A stretch of 44,147 nt of DNA, taken from a virus. Of this stretch, positions 1-8,866 are shown one piece after another (within the stretch, counting starts at the first letter, position 1; the number at the start of each line of letters is the position of its first letter). The notes under the pieces are model-generated. The model was not told where the DNA came from. It saw nothing but the letters and a program-made list of their open reading frames with translations, and did no database searches. The DNA lies in the IMG/VR virus record IMGVR_UViG_3300027704_002498, positions 1 through 44,147 of that record; one strand, given 5' to 3'. The position numbers were made by a program, and so were the translations under genes.

Positions 1-1866
1 ATCATATTTTGTATTTAAATCCCAATCCATTTGATTCCATTCATTAGTTTCATCAATGTATTGTTGTGTACACCAAGATGGATCACACCAATCTTCTTTA
101 CCTGTCATTAAGTAAGGACCTGTTCCCGAATAATAGCTGTTCTGGTTTTCTTTAAATTCTTCGTCACCGTTATTTTCAGCTTCGTTGAATACATCAGGAT
201 CGTCATACCATATATCACTATCATCTGTTACGTCACCTTCAAACTTTTCAATTTCATTAAATACGTCATCGGTAACGTCAAGGTCTGCTGACTCATCTTT
301 TTCCCAATCTTCGAGATAATCTCCCCAATCAGTTTCTAGTCCATATGAGGACATTGTAGCATCTTGTTTTTCTTGTAAGGCTTCCCAATCAACATTATCA
401 AAGTCAACGTCACTCCAGTCAATACTTTCCCAATCACAATTATTTTCACAACCTATAGCATCATAATATGCTTGGTCCATTTCGGCCCACATTTTTTTAC
501 TATCTTCGTAATCCATTTTGGTTTCGCCGGTAGAGTCCCAAACAGTTACTTGGTCGTTTTCATCTACCCAGCCCCACTCATCATCATAGGCTTCATCGTC
601 CCATTGGTCATAATATGATGTATCTACTTCTGTGTCAACCGACTCGTCTACAATTATATCTTCTGTTACTTCTTGATTAGGTTGTGCTACATCAAACTCT
701 CCCATACCTGGGAGGCTCTCAAAGTCATATGATATATCGCCTTCAATAGTTGCTTCATCTTTTGCTAAACTTTCTTCTAAGTCTGACGCAGCCTCATTAT
801 CTCCAACTTCAAAGTCTTGTTCGTTAACTTCCATTATTTCAATCTTTTTATCAACCTCTGCTTCATCTTGATCAAACACTTCAAAGTCTATTTTCTCTAC
901 TTCTAGTGTTTTAAATTCTATAACTTCTTCGTCTTGTTCTTCTTGTATAAGATCTTTAGTTTCTTCGTCTTGATCTACTTGCTCAATTGTCTCGACTTCG
1001 TTTAATACCTCGTTGTCGTTGGTCAGTAGTTCGTTGTCGTTGTTGTTGTCGTTGCCTTCGTTGTCGTTGCCTTCCATAGCTATTTTCTTTTTCAACAAGT
1101 CTTTAGACTTTTTCATACATTCTGCGTTAGTGCCTTCGCATGATTCTTCGTTTAGATTTTCTAACTTAGATGCCGCTCCGCGTCTATCATTTTGTTCATT
1201 TACTGCTTCTTCAATTATTTCTTCGTTAGTTTCTAAATCAAACAAACTAGCCCTTGAGGCGTTGTCTAACGGTCTAGGTGGACTAGGTAATAATGAAGCT
1301 GATAAAACTTCAACACTTGCAAACGGTATAGCAATAGTAGTACTACCTGCTTCGTTTCTTACAGTAACTTGACCTACTTGACCGCTACTGTCTGGTAATA
1401 ATGTAATTGTTGTTCTACCGTTTGGTTGTACTGTACCTGAAAATGCTGTACCCTGTACTGTTATAACTGCTGTAGGTGTAATAAGAGCAACGTCGCCACC
1501 CATTTTAGATATGCTACCACTTTCGTATGTAAATGTACCTACGTTAATTGCTATGGCTAATGCTACTTGAATAGGAACTGCGTCTGTGTCAAAAGCAAAC
1601 TCGTCAATAACTAATTCACTGTTAGGCGCTACTGTAACTTTTGTACCGTCAACAAATTCAATATTCATTGCGCCGTCTTCGCCAGTTTGTAAAAAGTCGT
1701 CCATGTACAATGGAAAATCTGAGTCTGTGATTGTTACGTTTTCAAAATCTCTTTCAACCCAGGTTGTACCCATTTTTTGCTTAACTTCGCCGACTGTTGG
1801 CCCACTGGCAGCCTGTGTTGTTGTTAGCATTACAAAACAAAAAATAAAGGTTAAAAGTTTTTTCAT
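1..1866 (-). CDS. FecR-domain secreted protein with long acidic C-terminal region (partial)
   Basis: Reads without a stop from ATG at 1866 to the left edge (at least 622 codons), so the C-terminus is missing. An N-terminal signal peptide (MKKLLTFIFCFVMLTTTQA) is followed by a FecR-like beta domain at about residues 20-150, with the motifs EFVDGTKVTVAPNSELVIDE and ITVQGTAFSG. From about residue 200 the protein is extremely rich in Asp and Glu, with scattered Trp and Tyr and a few Cys. FecR domains sense or bind partners in the periplasm; here no sigma factor or TonB receptor is nearby, so classical iron regulation is unlikely. It is the last visible gene of the curli-like operon and starts 2 bases after the upstream stop codon. 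I infer a secreted or surface partner of the CsgG channel. The acidic tail could bind cations or a basic surface. Confidence 0.75.
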   Translation of the reverse strand, partial: MKKLLTFIFCFVMLTTTQAASGPTVGEVKQKMGTTWVERDFENVTITDSDFPLYMDDFLQTGEDGAMNIEFVDGTKVTVAPNSELVIDEFAFDTDAVPIQVALAIAINVGTFTYESGSISKMGGDVALITPTAVITVQGTAFSGTVQPNGRTTITLLPDSSGQVGQVTVRNEAGSTTIAIPFASVEVLSASLLPSPPRPLDNASRASLFDLETNEEIIEEAVNEQNDRRGAASKLENLNEESCEGTNAECMKKSKDLLKKKIAMEGNDNEGNDNNNDNELLTNDNEVLNEVETIEQVDQDEETKDLIQEEQDEEVIEFKTLEVEKIDFEVFDQDEAEVDKKIEIMEVNEQDFEVGDNEAASDLEESLAKDEATIEGDISYDFESLPGMGEFDVAQPNQEVTEDIIVDESVDTEVDTSYYDQWDDEAYDDEWGWVDENDQVTVWDSTGETKMDYEDSKKMWAEMDQAYYDAIGCENNCDWESIDWSDVDFDNVDWEALQEKQDATMSSYGLETDWGDYLEDWEKDESADLDVTDDVFNEIEKFEGDVTDDSDIWYDDPDVFNEAENNGDEEFKENQNSYYSGTGPYLMTGKEDWCDPSWCTQQYIDETNEWNQMDWDLNTKYD

Positions 1867-1867
1867 A

Positions 1868-2986
1868 TTAGCAACCGTTCGATACAGTTGCTACTACATC
1901 AGCACCTTGAGTGTTTCTGTCAAAAGAATATGTACAAGTATCCGAACCATCTTGTGTGAAGTTTAATGTATAATCGTATATACTGTTACCTGATATAGTT
2001 ATGTTGGCTGTGTTAGCACCACCTTCTTGTGAAGCATAAATTAACGCACTATTTGTATTCACTGTAAGATTCAAATCGTTATTATTGCCTTGTTGATACA
2101 TTCCAATTCTATTAGTATTGCCACTAACTCTTAATGCTAGATCATTGTTATCGCCAAATTGCATTACTTTATTAAAGCCCTCACTATAAGCCTCTGGCGT
2201 ATAATCAACTCTATTGTTAGAAGCACCATTAAAGAACTCAATAAGCATATAGTTACTTTCGCCTTCGGTTTCTGTTTGTATAGAGTTGCTAGATCCAATA
2301 ATATAGAAGTCAATTGATGCTAAGTTTTTATCAGCAACTGCTCCGTGATTAAGTGAATTGTAATGACCTACTGCCGCGTTGGCTGTTGTGTTCATGCCTG
2401 AACCCTCACCCATCAAGTAGTTAATGTAATTGCTATCACCGTAAACATACACATATAAGTGATGACCACCGCCTGATCCGTTTTCAGTTTTAAACCACAT
2501 TTCATTATCTGTACCATCAATATCAATGTCGTAATTTTGATTTGCTACGTTAGTACCGTCTGGGGCATCTTGAATAAACACAAGGTTATCATTGCCTCTG
2601 ATATCAATGTCTATCCACCAACCTGTGTCGCCGGTGTCATCCATATCTAAGTTTATTGCGTTGTCGCTACCTTTGATGTTAACGTCTAGTGTACAGTTAG
2701 TACAATCAAATGTGGACCAATTTTCAAAGTCGTTTGTGTATCCAACCTGTCTAATATTGACAGTATTTCCTGTACCTGTAATTTCAAAATCGTCAGTGGA
2801 AGAATTACCGATCCAGTTATCGGCTCCATCTTGCTTTATGTAAATAGTTTCACCGGCTCCAGCGCCTGAAGTATCCTCTAATAAAAGATATACATGATTG
2901 CCGCCATCAACTGTGTCTGCTAATACAAGACTAGTTAGCGAGATGCCACATAGCAGACTTAATAGGATGTTCCGCATTAGTTTCAT
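1868..2986 (-). CDS. Curlin-repeat (CsgA/CsgB-like) secreted protein
   Basis: Signal peptide (MRNILLSLLCGISLTSLVLA) followed by about 330 residues of irregular beta-solenoid repeats built on a G-x-x-N core, for example GTGNTVNIRQVG, GNTNRIGMYQQGNNNDLN and GDNNDLALRVSG. These match the curlin pattern in which Gly, Asn and Gln alternate with short hydrophobic strands. Two Cys pairs are visible, one near residue 100 (CTNC) and one at the C-terminus. ATG at 2986 is chosen because AGGAG lies six bases upstream; an in-frame TTG at 2992 is too close to it. The gene overlaps the end of the CsgG gene by 56 bases, implying translational coupling. The likely role is a substrate exported by CsgG that forms a fibre or surface layer. 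It is longer than E. coli CsgA (about 150 residues) and its repeats are looser, so amyloid formation is unproven. Confidence 0.65.
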   Translation of the reverse strand: MKLMRNILLSLLCGISLTSLVLADTVDGGNHVYLLLEDTSGAGAGETIYIKQDGADNWIGNSSTDDFEITGTGNTVNIRQVGYTNDFENWSTFDCTNCTLDVNIKGSDNAINLDMDDTGDTGWWIDIDIRGNDNLVFIQDAPDGTNVANQNYDIDIDGTDNEMWFKTENGSGGGHHLYVYVYGDSNYINYLMGEGSGMNTTANAAVGHYNSLNHGAVADKNLASIDFYIIGSSNSIQTETEGESNYMLIEFFNGASNNRVDYTPEAYSEGFNKVMQFGDNNDLALRVSGNTNRIGMYQQGNNNDLNLTVNTNSALIYASQEGGANTANITISGNSIYDYTLNFTQDGSDTCTYSFDRNTQGADVVATVSNGC

Positions 2987-4025
2987 TATCAACTCCTGAA
3001 TTTACGAGATTTTCATCTATTGTTGTTTCCGGATCCACTATTGCTCCACCATCGACTGGCGCCACTTCTTCGATTTCGGCTTCTCGTTCTGCTGCCGCCA
3101 TTTCTTCTTCAATTTCCGCTTGCATTTCTAATGCCGCTACTCTAGCCTCTTCTTTAGACGCTTTAGCCTGTAGTGCTAGTCTAAGTTTTTCTTCTTCGAT
3201 GGCGTCTAATTCGGCTTTAGTAGGACCAAACTTCCATAATTCTAATTCGGCACCTTCTTTAATAATTGACACAACTCCAGCCTCAATTGCTTTTCTAACA
3301 GCATAAGTTACTGGCTCATTTTTGGCGTATCCGGCCTCTATTTCTACTAACATTGTACTAGCATCAACATATTTAAATATATCTGCGCCTGTACTTGATG
3401 AATATATTGTTTTTTCAATAGTAGTAGAAATAATAACTTCACCTGTTTGTACGTTAATTAAACGTAAAATTATAGAAATAATGTCTTGTCTATATTCACT
3501 ATGTCCTTGTAAACCTAAAACTCTAGCACCAAGTCCGCCCGATAAAACATCACTGTCATATCCTACTACACCGCCTGTTACATAAGCTCCAGCAAATAAT
3601 AACGCTGGTAATGGCTGTGCTTCTTCGCCGTCTGACATTTGTCTAGTAGTTCTAATTAACTTACGTTCTTGTAACAGTGAAGCCAAACTGTGACGTTCAA
3701 CTACTCTAAACCATTTGCCATCTCCAGCATCTTGTAACGCTTTAATTAGTATTTGGTAAGAACCCTGTGTTACCGCACTTGACATTGAAGCATAGTTTCC
3801 GCCTGGTTTCTTCTGACCCGACATGTCACCAAAGTCATACACAGCTATAATAATCGGAGCGCCGTCTGGCTGTGTAATTGTCTTAAGTTCTGAAAAAGCT
3901 ACTTCTTGCGTTTTTAAATATCCTTTGTTCGTTGTTGTTGAACACCCTACTGCGAATACTGTCAATAATAATACTGTTGCTATTTTCTTGAATGTACCGT
4001 CTATTTTAATTGATCTAATATCCAT
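2931..4025 (-). CDS. csgG: CsgG-family outer-membrane secretion channel lipoprotein
   Basis: CsgG forms a nonameric lipid-anchored pore that exports curli subunits across the outer membrane. The N-terminus is a lipoprotein signal with the lipobox AVGC (Cys at about residue 28), followed by a CsgG-like core: the PIIIAVYDFGDMSGQ strand, a KALQDAGDGKWFRVVERH segment, LLQERKLIR, and SIILRLINVQTGEVIISTTI. The core ends near residue 270. After it comes a phage-specific tail of about 90 residues that is mostly Glu, Ala and Lys (charged helix) and then acidic; E. coli CsgG (277 residues) lacks this. The start is an ATG one base after the csgF stop codon. Together with CsgF and a curlin-like protein it forms a small curli-type operon. 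How the phage uses it is not known from the sequence; export of the downstream products or host envelope permeabilisation are both possible. Confidence 0.85.
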   Translation of the reverse strand: MDIRSIKIDGTFKKIATVLLLTVFAVGCSTTTNKGYLKTQEVAFSELKTITQPDGAPIIIAVYDFGDMSGQKKPGGNYASMSSAVTQGSYQILIKALQDAGDGKWFRVVERHSLASLLQERKLIRTTRQMSDGEEAQPLPALLFAGAYVTGGVVGYDSDVLSGGLGARVLGLQGHSEYRQDIISIILRLINVQTGEVIISTTIEKTIYSSSTGADIFKYVDASTMLVEIEAGYAKNEPVTYAVRKAIEAGVVSIIKEGAELELWKFGPTKAELDAIEEEKLRLALQAKASKEEARVAALEMQAEIEEEMAAAEREAEIEEVAPVDGGAIVDPETTIDENLVNSGVDNETNAEHPIKSAMWHLAN

Positions 4026-4026
4026 G

Positions 4027-4491
4027 TTAACTGTTATCCTCTTTTGGCATTGTGTAAGTAGTTACTGTACCATCCGATTCTGTTACTGTTACCACAACAT
4101 TACCTGCACCTGATGGAGTCGTCCAAGCAACTGTTTCACCGTTAGTACCTGTAAATGTTCCTGAATCTTGTTGGTTTCCGTCTGATCCAAATACGTTATC
4201 CGTAATTTGTTTAGCAAGTGCTGTATAGAATCTTGCTTCTAAATTTGCTTTAAATTTAGCAAATGCTGTAGCATTAATTTCGTCTTTAAGTGCTTTAGCA
4301 GTCGCTTTCTCTTTTGCTTTCACGGCATCTTCACGTGTTTTTTCAATGTTTTCAATAGTCAAGTAATGTGAGGATTGACCACTGCCGTTAAACGACGGAC
4401 TACCGAACCCAAAAGTCAGTTCGCTACTGTTAACTGGCGTAATTGCCAGTGTAAAAACCATCGTTGTTAAAAATATAAAACTTGTTTTCAT
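4027..4491 (-). CDS. csgF: CsgF-like curli assembly factor
   Basis: CsgF is a small periplasmic or surface partner that inserts its N-terminus into the CsgG pore. Here a signal peptide (MKTSFIFLTTMVFTLAITPV) is followed by SSELTFGFGSPSFNGSG, which closely resembles the mature CsgF N-terminus (T-F-x-F-x-N-P-x-F-G-G), the part that plugs CsgG. Residues 45-100 form a charged helical region, and the last 50 residues are Gly/Thr-rich beta. ATG at 4491 is preferred because CGGAG lies nine bases upstream; the longer reading frame to 4512 has no better site. It is the first gene of the curli-like operon and sits just downstream of a CATAAATA late-type box. Length (154 residues) is close to E. coli CsgF (138). 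Confidence 0.75.
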   Translation of the reverse strand: MKTSFIFLTTMVFTLAITPVNSSELTFGFGSPSFNGSGQSSHYLTIENIEKTREDAVKAKEKATAKALKDEINATAFAKFKANLEARFYTALAKQITDNVFGSDGNQQDSGTFTGTNGETVAWTTPSGAGNVVVTVTESDGTVTTYTMPKEDNS

Positions 4492-4519
4492 AATGTTCGC
4501 TCCGAATATCATATAAACT

Positions 4520-4527
4520 TATTTATG
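4520..4527 (-). promoter_or_regulatory. Late-type promoter box CATAAATA before csgF
   Basis: Minus-strand GCATAAATAAG differs from the T4 late consensus TATAAATA at one base. It ends about 28 bases before the csgF start, leaving a short leader with an SD site. The same CATAAATA form precedes the tail-fibre gene and a small structural gene here, which supports it as a real class. Confidence 0.5.
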
Positions 4528-4589
4528 CTTAAAGATTATAGAATCAATCTTCCGCGCACAACTTTAAGTAAACAACTTCAGGGAACGTG

Positions 4590-5780
4590 TTAAGCTACTG
4601 CGATCCAGGCCATGCCTTCAGGATTTTCTAAACTCTGGGCACTTGCTGTAGCATTTGATTCAAACATACCGTTTCTCCAACGTATGTATATTTGAACTGA
4701 AGCACAATCTTTGGCTTCAGCATCTTTTGGGCCAACTGTTAGGTTCCATAATTGGCCAGTTCCATTAGCATTCATGTATGTTACTTCTTTTGCTTCTAAC
4801 ATTCCTGCCTTAAACTCTGGAACAAAGTATAATTTTTTATCGTTAGCATAGTAATAAGGAACGTCTTCAATTTGTAATACACTTTTAAGGTTCACATCAT
4901 TTGCTAAATGTTCTTTAATTATATCTGTAAACTTTTTTGATATTGCTGTTGCTACAGGCTTCATAAGTTTTTTAACTGTGTCATCAGCACCGTGGAAGTT
5001 TTGTTGGAACCAGTCACCAAATACACGTTGCCATTCAGCGTTCTTTACTGCTCCTTCTAATATCTTTTCAGCAGGTAAGTTGTTATACTCTTTCCCGCCC
5101 TTGCCTACAATGTTATATGTATTAGATTCTTGATTGTAAGTAATAGTTCTTCCTGATGTTTTATATCCCTTTGCTTCTTCTGGTGTTGCCTTTGCTTCTG
5201 CCATAACCTTTTTCATACACTCTTGTTTAAGTGTCACAAAAGCATTTCCACCGCCTTCTAGTTGAGAATAAAATTGAACTATGTCCACATTACGATCGCC
5301 AACTAGTCCCAAATGCTTTGGACTCAAGTTAGATAGTGTAATGCCCGACTCTGCTTTAAGTGATATGCCTGATAGTCTATTATCAGAAAATTCTATATCA
5401 GCAACAGGACCAGCGTTTGCTCCGCCTACCCAATTAAACTGTGTAGGCACCTCGCCTCTTTCTGTAGCTGTAATATCAGCAACTACTCTAGCATACATAG
5501 TCTTACCAATGTCAATCCAAGTGTTAAACAAACTTTCGCTGTATGTGTCAGCAGTTAAGTGTCGTTCAACTTGGCTATGTAAATTACCTGGATCACTTAA
5601 TGCCGTGTCATAATCACCACTATCAAATTTTTGTTTGGTAGGGCTAGTATCGCCTGAGGTAATACCAGCAAATGCTACTAGTACACCTAACTCAGTATTG
5701 TTTCTAATGCCGTCACTCTTGCCGCCTTCGCTGACAAATGTTTTAGATATGCTTGTTGAAATAAAATCGTTTGCTCTCAT
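4590..5780 (-). CDS. Unknown protein, possible PD-(D/E)xK nuclease
   Basis: 396 residues with no signal peptide or membrane segment. I do not recognise the family with certainty. Residues 126-144 read VADIEFSDNRLSGISLKAE: an Asp on one strand, then a second strand ending S-L-K, the spacing seen in PD-(D/E)xK nucleases (HaeIII-type enzymes have a similar D...ISVK arrangement). The following NLSPKHLGL would be the helix after the active site. The rest is mixed alpha/beta with a Trp/Phe-rich stretch around 250-265. It is the last gene of the operon carrying a Dam-type methylase and GMP reductase, which fits a DNA-metabolism role. The nuclease call is an inference from one motif; a structural protein is the alternative. 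Confidence 0.35.
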   Translation of the reverse strand: MRANDFISTSISKTFVSEGGKSDGIRNNTELGVLVAFAGITSGDTSPTKQKFDSGDYDTALSDPGNLHSQVERHLTADTYSESLFNTWIDIGKTMYARVVADITATERGEVPTQFNWVGGANAGPVADIEFSDNRLSGISLKAESGITLSNLSPKHLGLVGDRNVDIVQFYSQLEGGGNAFVTLKQECMKKVMAEAKATPEEAKGYKTSGRTITYNQESNTYNIVGKGGKEYNNLPAEKILEGAVKNAEWQRVFGDWFQQNFHGADDTVKKLMKPVATAISKKFTDIIKEHLANDVNLKSVLQIEDVPYYYANDKKLYFVPEFKAGMLEAKEVTYMNANGTGQLWNLTVGPKDAEAKDCASVQIYIRWRNGMFESNATASAQSLENPEGMAWIAVA

Positions 5781-5788
5781 GTCAATAT

Positions 5789-6457
5789 TTATCCTATTAC
5801 CGGGTCAGTTAAATCTAACTGCTTGAATCCCCATGCTCTTTCATGACACCACATACAGTCATTACAACTGCCTTCTGTTGTTGCTGTACAACTATGTGTA
5901 ACATCTATTAACGATTCAGCACTCAGTCTATAGAATAAATCTATTACATGATATTTGTATAAATGTAAAAATGGTGTTCTAAGTCCCGGAACATCTAGGC
6001 GCCATGGTCTTTGACCATTTGCCATACCACGTGATTGTAGTGTGTTAAATTCTTCAGGGATATCAAAATCAAACCCTAACGGAACTTGATGGTTTACACC
6101 GTCATACACTAACTTAAATCTGTTTGATTCTAGTAATTCTCTAGTAGGAGATGTACTATCTGTTGAATTTTCGTCACCTATTAGTTCTGGCGTTGCTGAT
6201 ACTCCTAGCAACTCTGCTACTTTTTTATGTACATTTATAGAATGTGTTAAAGAGTTATCTGCTTTTCGTGGAACACAAAAAGTCTTAATAGATTTAGTTG
6301 GATTAAGGACTGTTAGAGCGTAGTATAAAATAGCACTATCCATGCCACCGGATACCATTATTGCTACTTCGTCTATATCATCAGGTATGCCGAGATCTAT
6401 TAATCTCTTATCCCAACTCGGCCCAACCGGAAAGTTGTTAGGGTAAGGATATCTCAT
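5789..6457 (-). CDS. QueC-like ATP pyrophosphatase (7-cyano-7-deazaguanine synthase family)
   Basis: A PP-loop ATP pyrophosphatase: VAIMVSGGMDSAILYYAL holds the SGGxDS nucleotide motif at residues 36-41. Near the C-terminus Cys190, Cys198, Cys201 and Cys204 (SC...SCNDCMWCHERAWGF) reproduce the zinc-binding C-x7-C-x2-C-x2-C arrangement and following aromatic/Arg segment of QueC. QueC converts 7-carboxy-7-deazaguanine to preQ0, the precursor of queuosine in tRNA and of 7-deazaguanine bases in some phage DNAs. Length (222) matches the family. QueD, QueE, FolE and a DpdA-type transferase are not visible in this window, so host precursors or genes elsewhere would be needed. It lies 3 bases after the methylase gene. 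A related PP-loop enzyme acting on another substrate is possible. Confidence 0.65.
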   Translation of the reverse strand: MRYPYPNNFPVGPSWDKRLIDLGIPDDIDEVAIMVSGGMDSAILYYALTVLNPTKSIKTFCVPRKADNSLTHSINVHKKVAELLGVSATPELIGDENSTDSTSPTRELLESNRFKLVYDGVNHQVPLGFDFDIPEEFNTLQSRGMANGQRPWRLDVPGLRTPFLHLYKYHVIDLFYRLSAESLIDVTHSCTATTEGSCNDCMWCHERAWGFKQLDLTDPVIG

Positions 6458-6460
6458 AAT

Positions 6461-7360
6461 TTAACTGTCATCAAATAAGTCGTCAAAGTTATTAGTTGGT
6501 GGTACAGTAGGATCATAATTCATAATTAACAATTCTGTTCTTTCTGGTCGAACGCCACCTGCCGGCTTACCATCCTTTGTTAAAGCACCTTCTTGTTTAG
6601 CTAAACCGTTGTTAGTAAATGTAACTTCTTCGTGCCAGTAATATTGGGTACGTGGTAGCATTTTCTCAAGTTCTGGAAAATAATAATAACTTAATGCCCA
6701 CTTGCCTTTGGTCTGTTTGAGTAGATCTATTAACTCTAAATGATCAAGTTTTCCAAATTCATCTTCTGTATAATAACTTTCAAGTTTAAAGTAAGGTGGG
6801 TCTACATAAAAGAAAGTGTCTTTGTGATCATACTTTCTAATTAAATCTCTACAATCAAGATTTTCTACTGTAAGATGTTTTAGTTTATCTAAGTATCTTA
6901 TTTGCTGAAACTTTTCGGTAAACGTTTTAAACTTTGCTTTATAATTTTCATTAATATAAATTTTAGATTTGTCAGTTAACCCATTGCCGCCGGCAAATAT
7001 CTGTAATTGACAAAGCATATACTTTGCCGCTAAATCATAGTCTGGAATAGGAAATGGTTTTCCGTAAATAGTGAACACTTCATCTCGGTAACCTGTAAAC
7101 TTATCAGAATCACGTAAATCATTATAATACGTTTTACACGTTTCTTCCATCTTTGCTGGATCAGTACTACTACATAAAAACACATTTGCTAAATGCCTGT
7201 TAAAGTCATTATAAACATTTGTGTTTACTGGATACTTACCGCTCATCCAATATATCCACATAGCACCACCGAATACTTCTACGTAAGTCTTTGACTCGCC
7301 CGGAAACATTGGATCTATCCATCTGCTATGATGTTTTTTACCGCCTATATAAGGAAACAT
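6461..7360 (-). CDS. dam: Dam-type (D12 class) DNA N6-adenine methyltransferase
   Basis: Transfers methyl from SAM to adenine in DNA. Motif I-like residues lie at the N-terminus (FPYIGGKKHHSRWI and TYVEVFGGAMW), and the catalytic motif DPPY is at residues 187-190 (DTFFYVDPPYF). The order (SAM site first, DPPY later) and length (299) fit the D12/Dam class. The ATG overlaps the guaC stop region by one base. It probably protects phage DNA from host restriction or marks it for replication or packaging; the recognition site cannot be read from sequence. It sits between GMP reductase and the QueC-like gene, so base supply and base modification are grouped together. Confidence 0.85.
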   Translation of the reverse strand: MFPYIGGKKHHSRWIDPMFPGESKTYVEVFGGAMWIYWMSGKYPVNTNVYNDFNRHLANVFLCSSTDPAKMEETCKTYYNDLRDSDKFTGYRDEVFTIYGKPFPIPDYDLAAKYMLCQLQIFAGGNGLTDKSKIYINENYKAKFKTFTEKFQQIRYLDKLKHLTVENLDCRDLIRKYDHKDTFFYVDPPYFKLESYYTEDEFGKLDHLELIDLLKQTKGKWALSYYYFPELEKMLPRTQYYWHEEVTFTNNGLAKQEGALTKDGKPAGGVRPERTELLIMNYDPTVPPTNNFDDLFDDS

Positions 7361-8466
7361 TATTCACCTATTGTTGAATTTTCATAAACTGCGTTAAATT
7401 GATTATTTACTTGTATAAATGTAGCACACTTTGTAAGTCGTTTTAACATATTAGCACCTACGTATGTACACGAACTTCTAACTCCACCTAATACATCTTG
7501 TATAGTACCTTCTACATTGCCTCTATACGGTACTAGTACAGTTCTTCCCTCACTTGATCGATATTTCTTTAACCCACCAAAGTGTTTTTCGTTTGCTGAC
7601 TTTGAACTCATACCGTAGAACTGTACAAACTGTTTTTCTTCGTATACTGTTTCGTAGAAGTTATCATCTGTTTTAATAACTTCGTCTGTTTCATAAGTTT
7701 TAGTAATTACTTCGCCACCGCCCTCGTCATGTCCTGCTAACATTCCACCAAGCATAACAAAGTCACTGCCACCGGCAAATGCCTTTGCAACATCACCAGG
7801 GCAAGTACATCCACCGTCAGCGATAATGTGACCACCCAAACCATGTGCCGCATCGGCACATTCGATAACTGCTGACAACTGTGGATAGCCCACACCAGTT
7901 TTAATCCTAGTAGTACAAACACTACCAGGTCCAATGCCAACCTTAACGATATCGGCTCCATTTAAAATTAACTCCTGCGTCTGATCTGCTGTAACAACAT
8001 TCCCGGCAATGATAATCACGCCTGGATATTTTTTTCTAAACATAGCAATAAAATCTAAAAACCTTTCTGAGTAACCGTTTGCTACATCGATACAGACATA
8101 CTTTAAATTTTCGCCTACGCTGTCATATACTTCTTTAAATTTATTCACATCTCGTTCTAAAATGCCGATGCTCATAGCAACGTATTCTGCTCTAGAAGAA
8201 CCATTAAAAAACTCTACTAACTCCTCTACAGAATATGTCTTAACTAAACAAGTAAAAATAGACTGTTTAAGCAATGCGTCTGCCATTTCAAACGTACCAA
8301 CTCCATCCATGTTAGCCGCCATTAATGGAATACCTTTCCATTTGTGTTTATTTTTAAATGTAAATTCTCGCATAAGTTGAACATCTTTTCTCGATCCTAA
8401 TACACTTCTTTTTGGCCTTAATAATACACTACTGTAATCTAGTTTTATATCTTGTTCAATTCTCAT
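7360..8466 (-). CDS. guaC: GMP reductase
   Basis: A TIM-barrel enzyme of the IMPDH/GMPR family. The N-terminus [14 protein letters not shown] and the segment [14 protein letters not shown] are typical of GuaC, and the catalytic Cys184 lies in [20 protein letters not shown]. There is no CBS-domain insertion, which favours GMP reductase over IMP dehydrogenase, and 368 residues is close to E. coli GuaC (347). It deaminates GMP to IMP with NADPH, opening a route from guanine to adenine nucleotides. In an AT-rich phage this could rebalance purine pools. It overlaps the cytidylyltransferase gene by 11 bases and the methylase gene by one, so it is part of the ClpS-led operon. Confidence 0.88.
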   Translation of the reverse strand: MRIEQDIKLDYSSVLLRPKRSVLGSRKDVQLMREFTFKNKHKWKGIPLMAANMDGVGTFEMADALLKQSIFTCLVKTYSVEELVEFFNGSSRAEYVAMSIGILERDVNKFKEVYDSVGENLKYVCIDVANGYSERFLDFIAMFRKKYPGVIIIAGNVVTADQTQELILNGADIVKVGIGPGSVCTTRIKTGVGYPQLSAVIECADAAHGLGGHIIADGGCTCPGDVAKAFAGGSDFVMLGGMLAGHDEGGGEVITKTYETDEVIKTDDNFYETVYEEKQFVQFYGMSSKSANEKHFGGLKKYRSSEGRTVLVPYRGNVEGTIQDVLGGVRSSCTYVGANMLKRLTKCATFIQVNNQFNAVYENSTIGE

Positions 8467-8866
8467 CGCATACCCTTTTTCTTAAATCAGATGTGCTAAA
8501 CCTGTGATCTCTTTTATTAAAATAAATTTGTATATCCCTCGACTTACAAACATCCTTGCCAGTAAAATCTTGTGTTCTATATTCTTCACCTAATATCCTG
8601 ATGTTAATTGGATACATGGCTAAAATATCTTGTAAATCCTTTTCTGTTTGATACGGTACTACTTCATCGACATACTTTACAGCACTTAATTGAGCATACC
8701 GTTCCACCAAACTTTGTATTGGTGGATTCTTATCGCTTCTGTCTAAGCTCGGATCAACCTGTAAGCCTACAATTAAATGATCACAAGTACTTCTTGCCTC
8801 TCGTAACATTTCAATGTGACCTGCATGGAGCAAATCAAATGTCGAACAAGTAAATCCTATTTTCAA
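8456..8866 (-). CDS. Cytidylyltransferase-family nucleotidyltransferase (TagD-like)
   Basis: A small nucleotidyltransferase (136 residues, usual size for the family). [18 protein letters not shown] carries the H-x-G-H signature, and [10 protein letters not shown] near the end matches the R-x-S-T-S signature of glycerol-3-phosphate cytidylyltransferase. Such enzymes join CTP to a phospho-alcohol or phospho-sugar; the acceptor is not predictable here. Translation probably starts at TTG (8866) with GGAG eight bases upstream. This TTG overlaps the stop of the exonuclease gene, and the gene itself overlaps guaC. No ATG lies near the N-terminus of the domain. A role in surface modification or a nucleotide-linked cofactor is possible. 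Confidence 0.8.
   Translation of the reverse strand: MKIGFTCSTFDLLHAGHIEMLREARSTCDHLIVGLQVDPSLDRSDKNPPIQSLVERYAQLSAVKYVDEVVPYQTEKDLQDILAMYPINIRILGEEYRTQDFTGKDVCKSRDIQIYFNKRDHRFSTSDLRKRVCDEN

Noticed and set aside
1013-1372. Plus-strand open frame of 119 codons, Ser/Leu-rich
   Set aside because: It is the antisense of the acidic FecR-domain gene; its composition simply mirrors the Asp/Glu codons, and it has no SD or homology.
5786-5793. GATAAATA as a late promoter for the 396-residue gene
   Set aside because: It is only 6 bases from the start codon, so transcription would begin at or after the ATG.
7360-8466. IMP dehydrogenase instead of GMP reductase
   Set aside because: There is no CBS insertion, and the N-terminus and length fit GuaC; the shared GSxCTTR loop alone would not decide.
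8608-8853. Plus-strand open frame opposite the cytidylyltransferase
   Set aside because: The minus-strand gene carries clear H-x-G-H and R-x-S-T-S motifs; the plus frame has no support.
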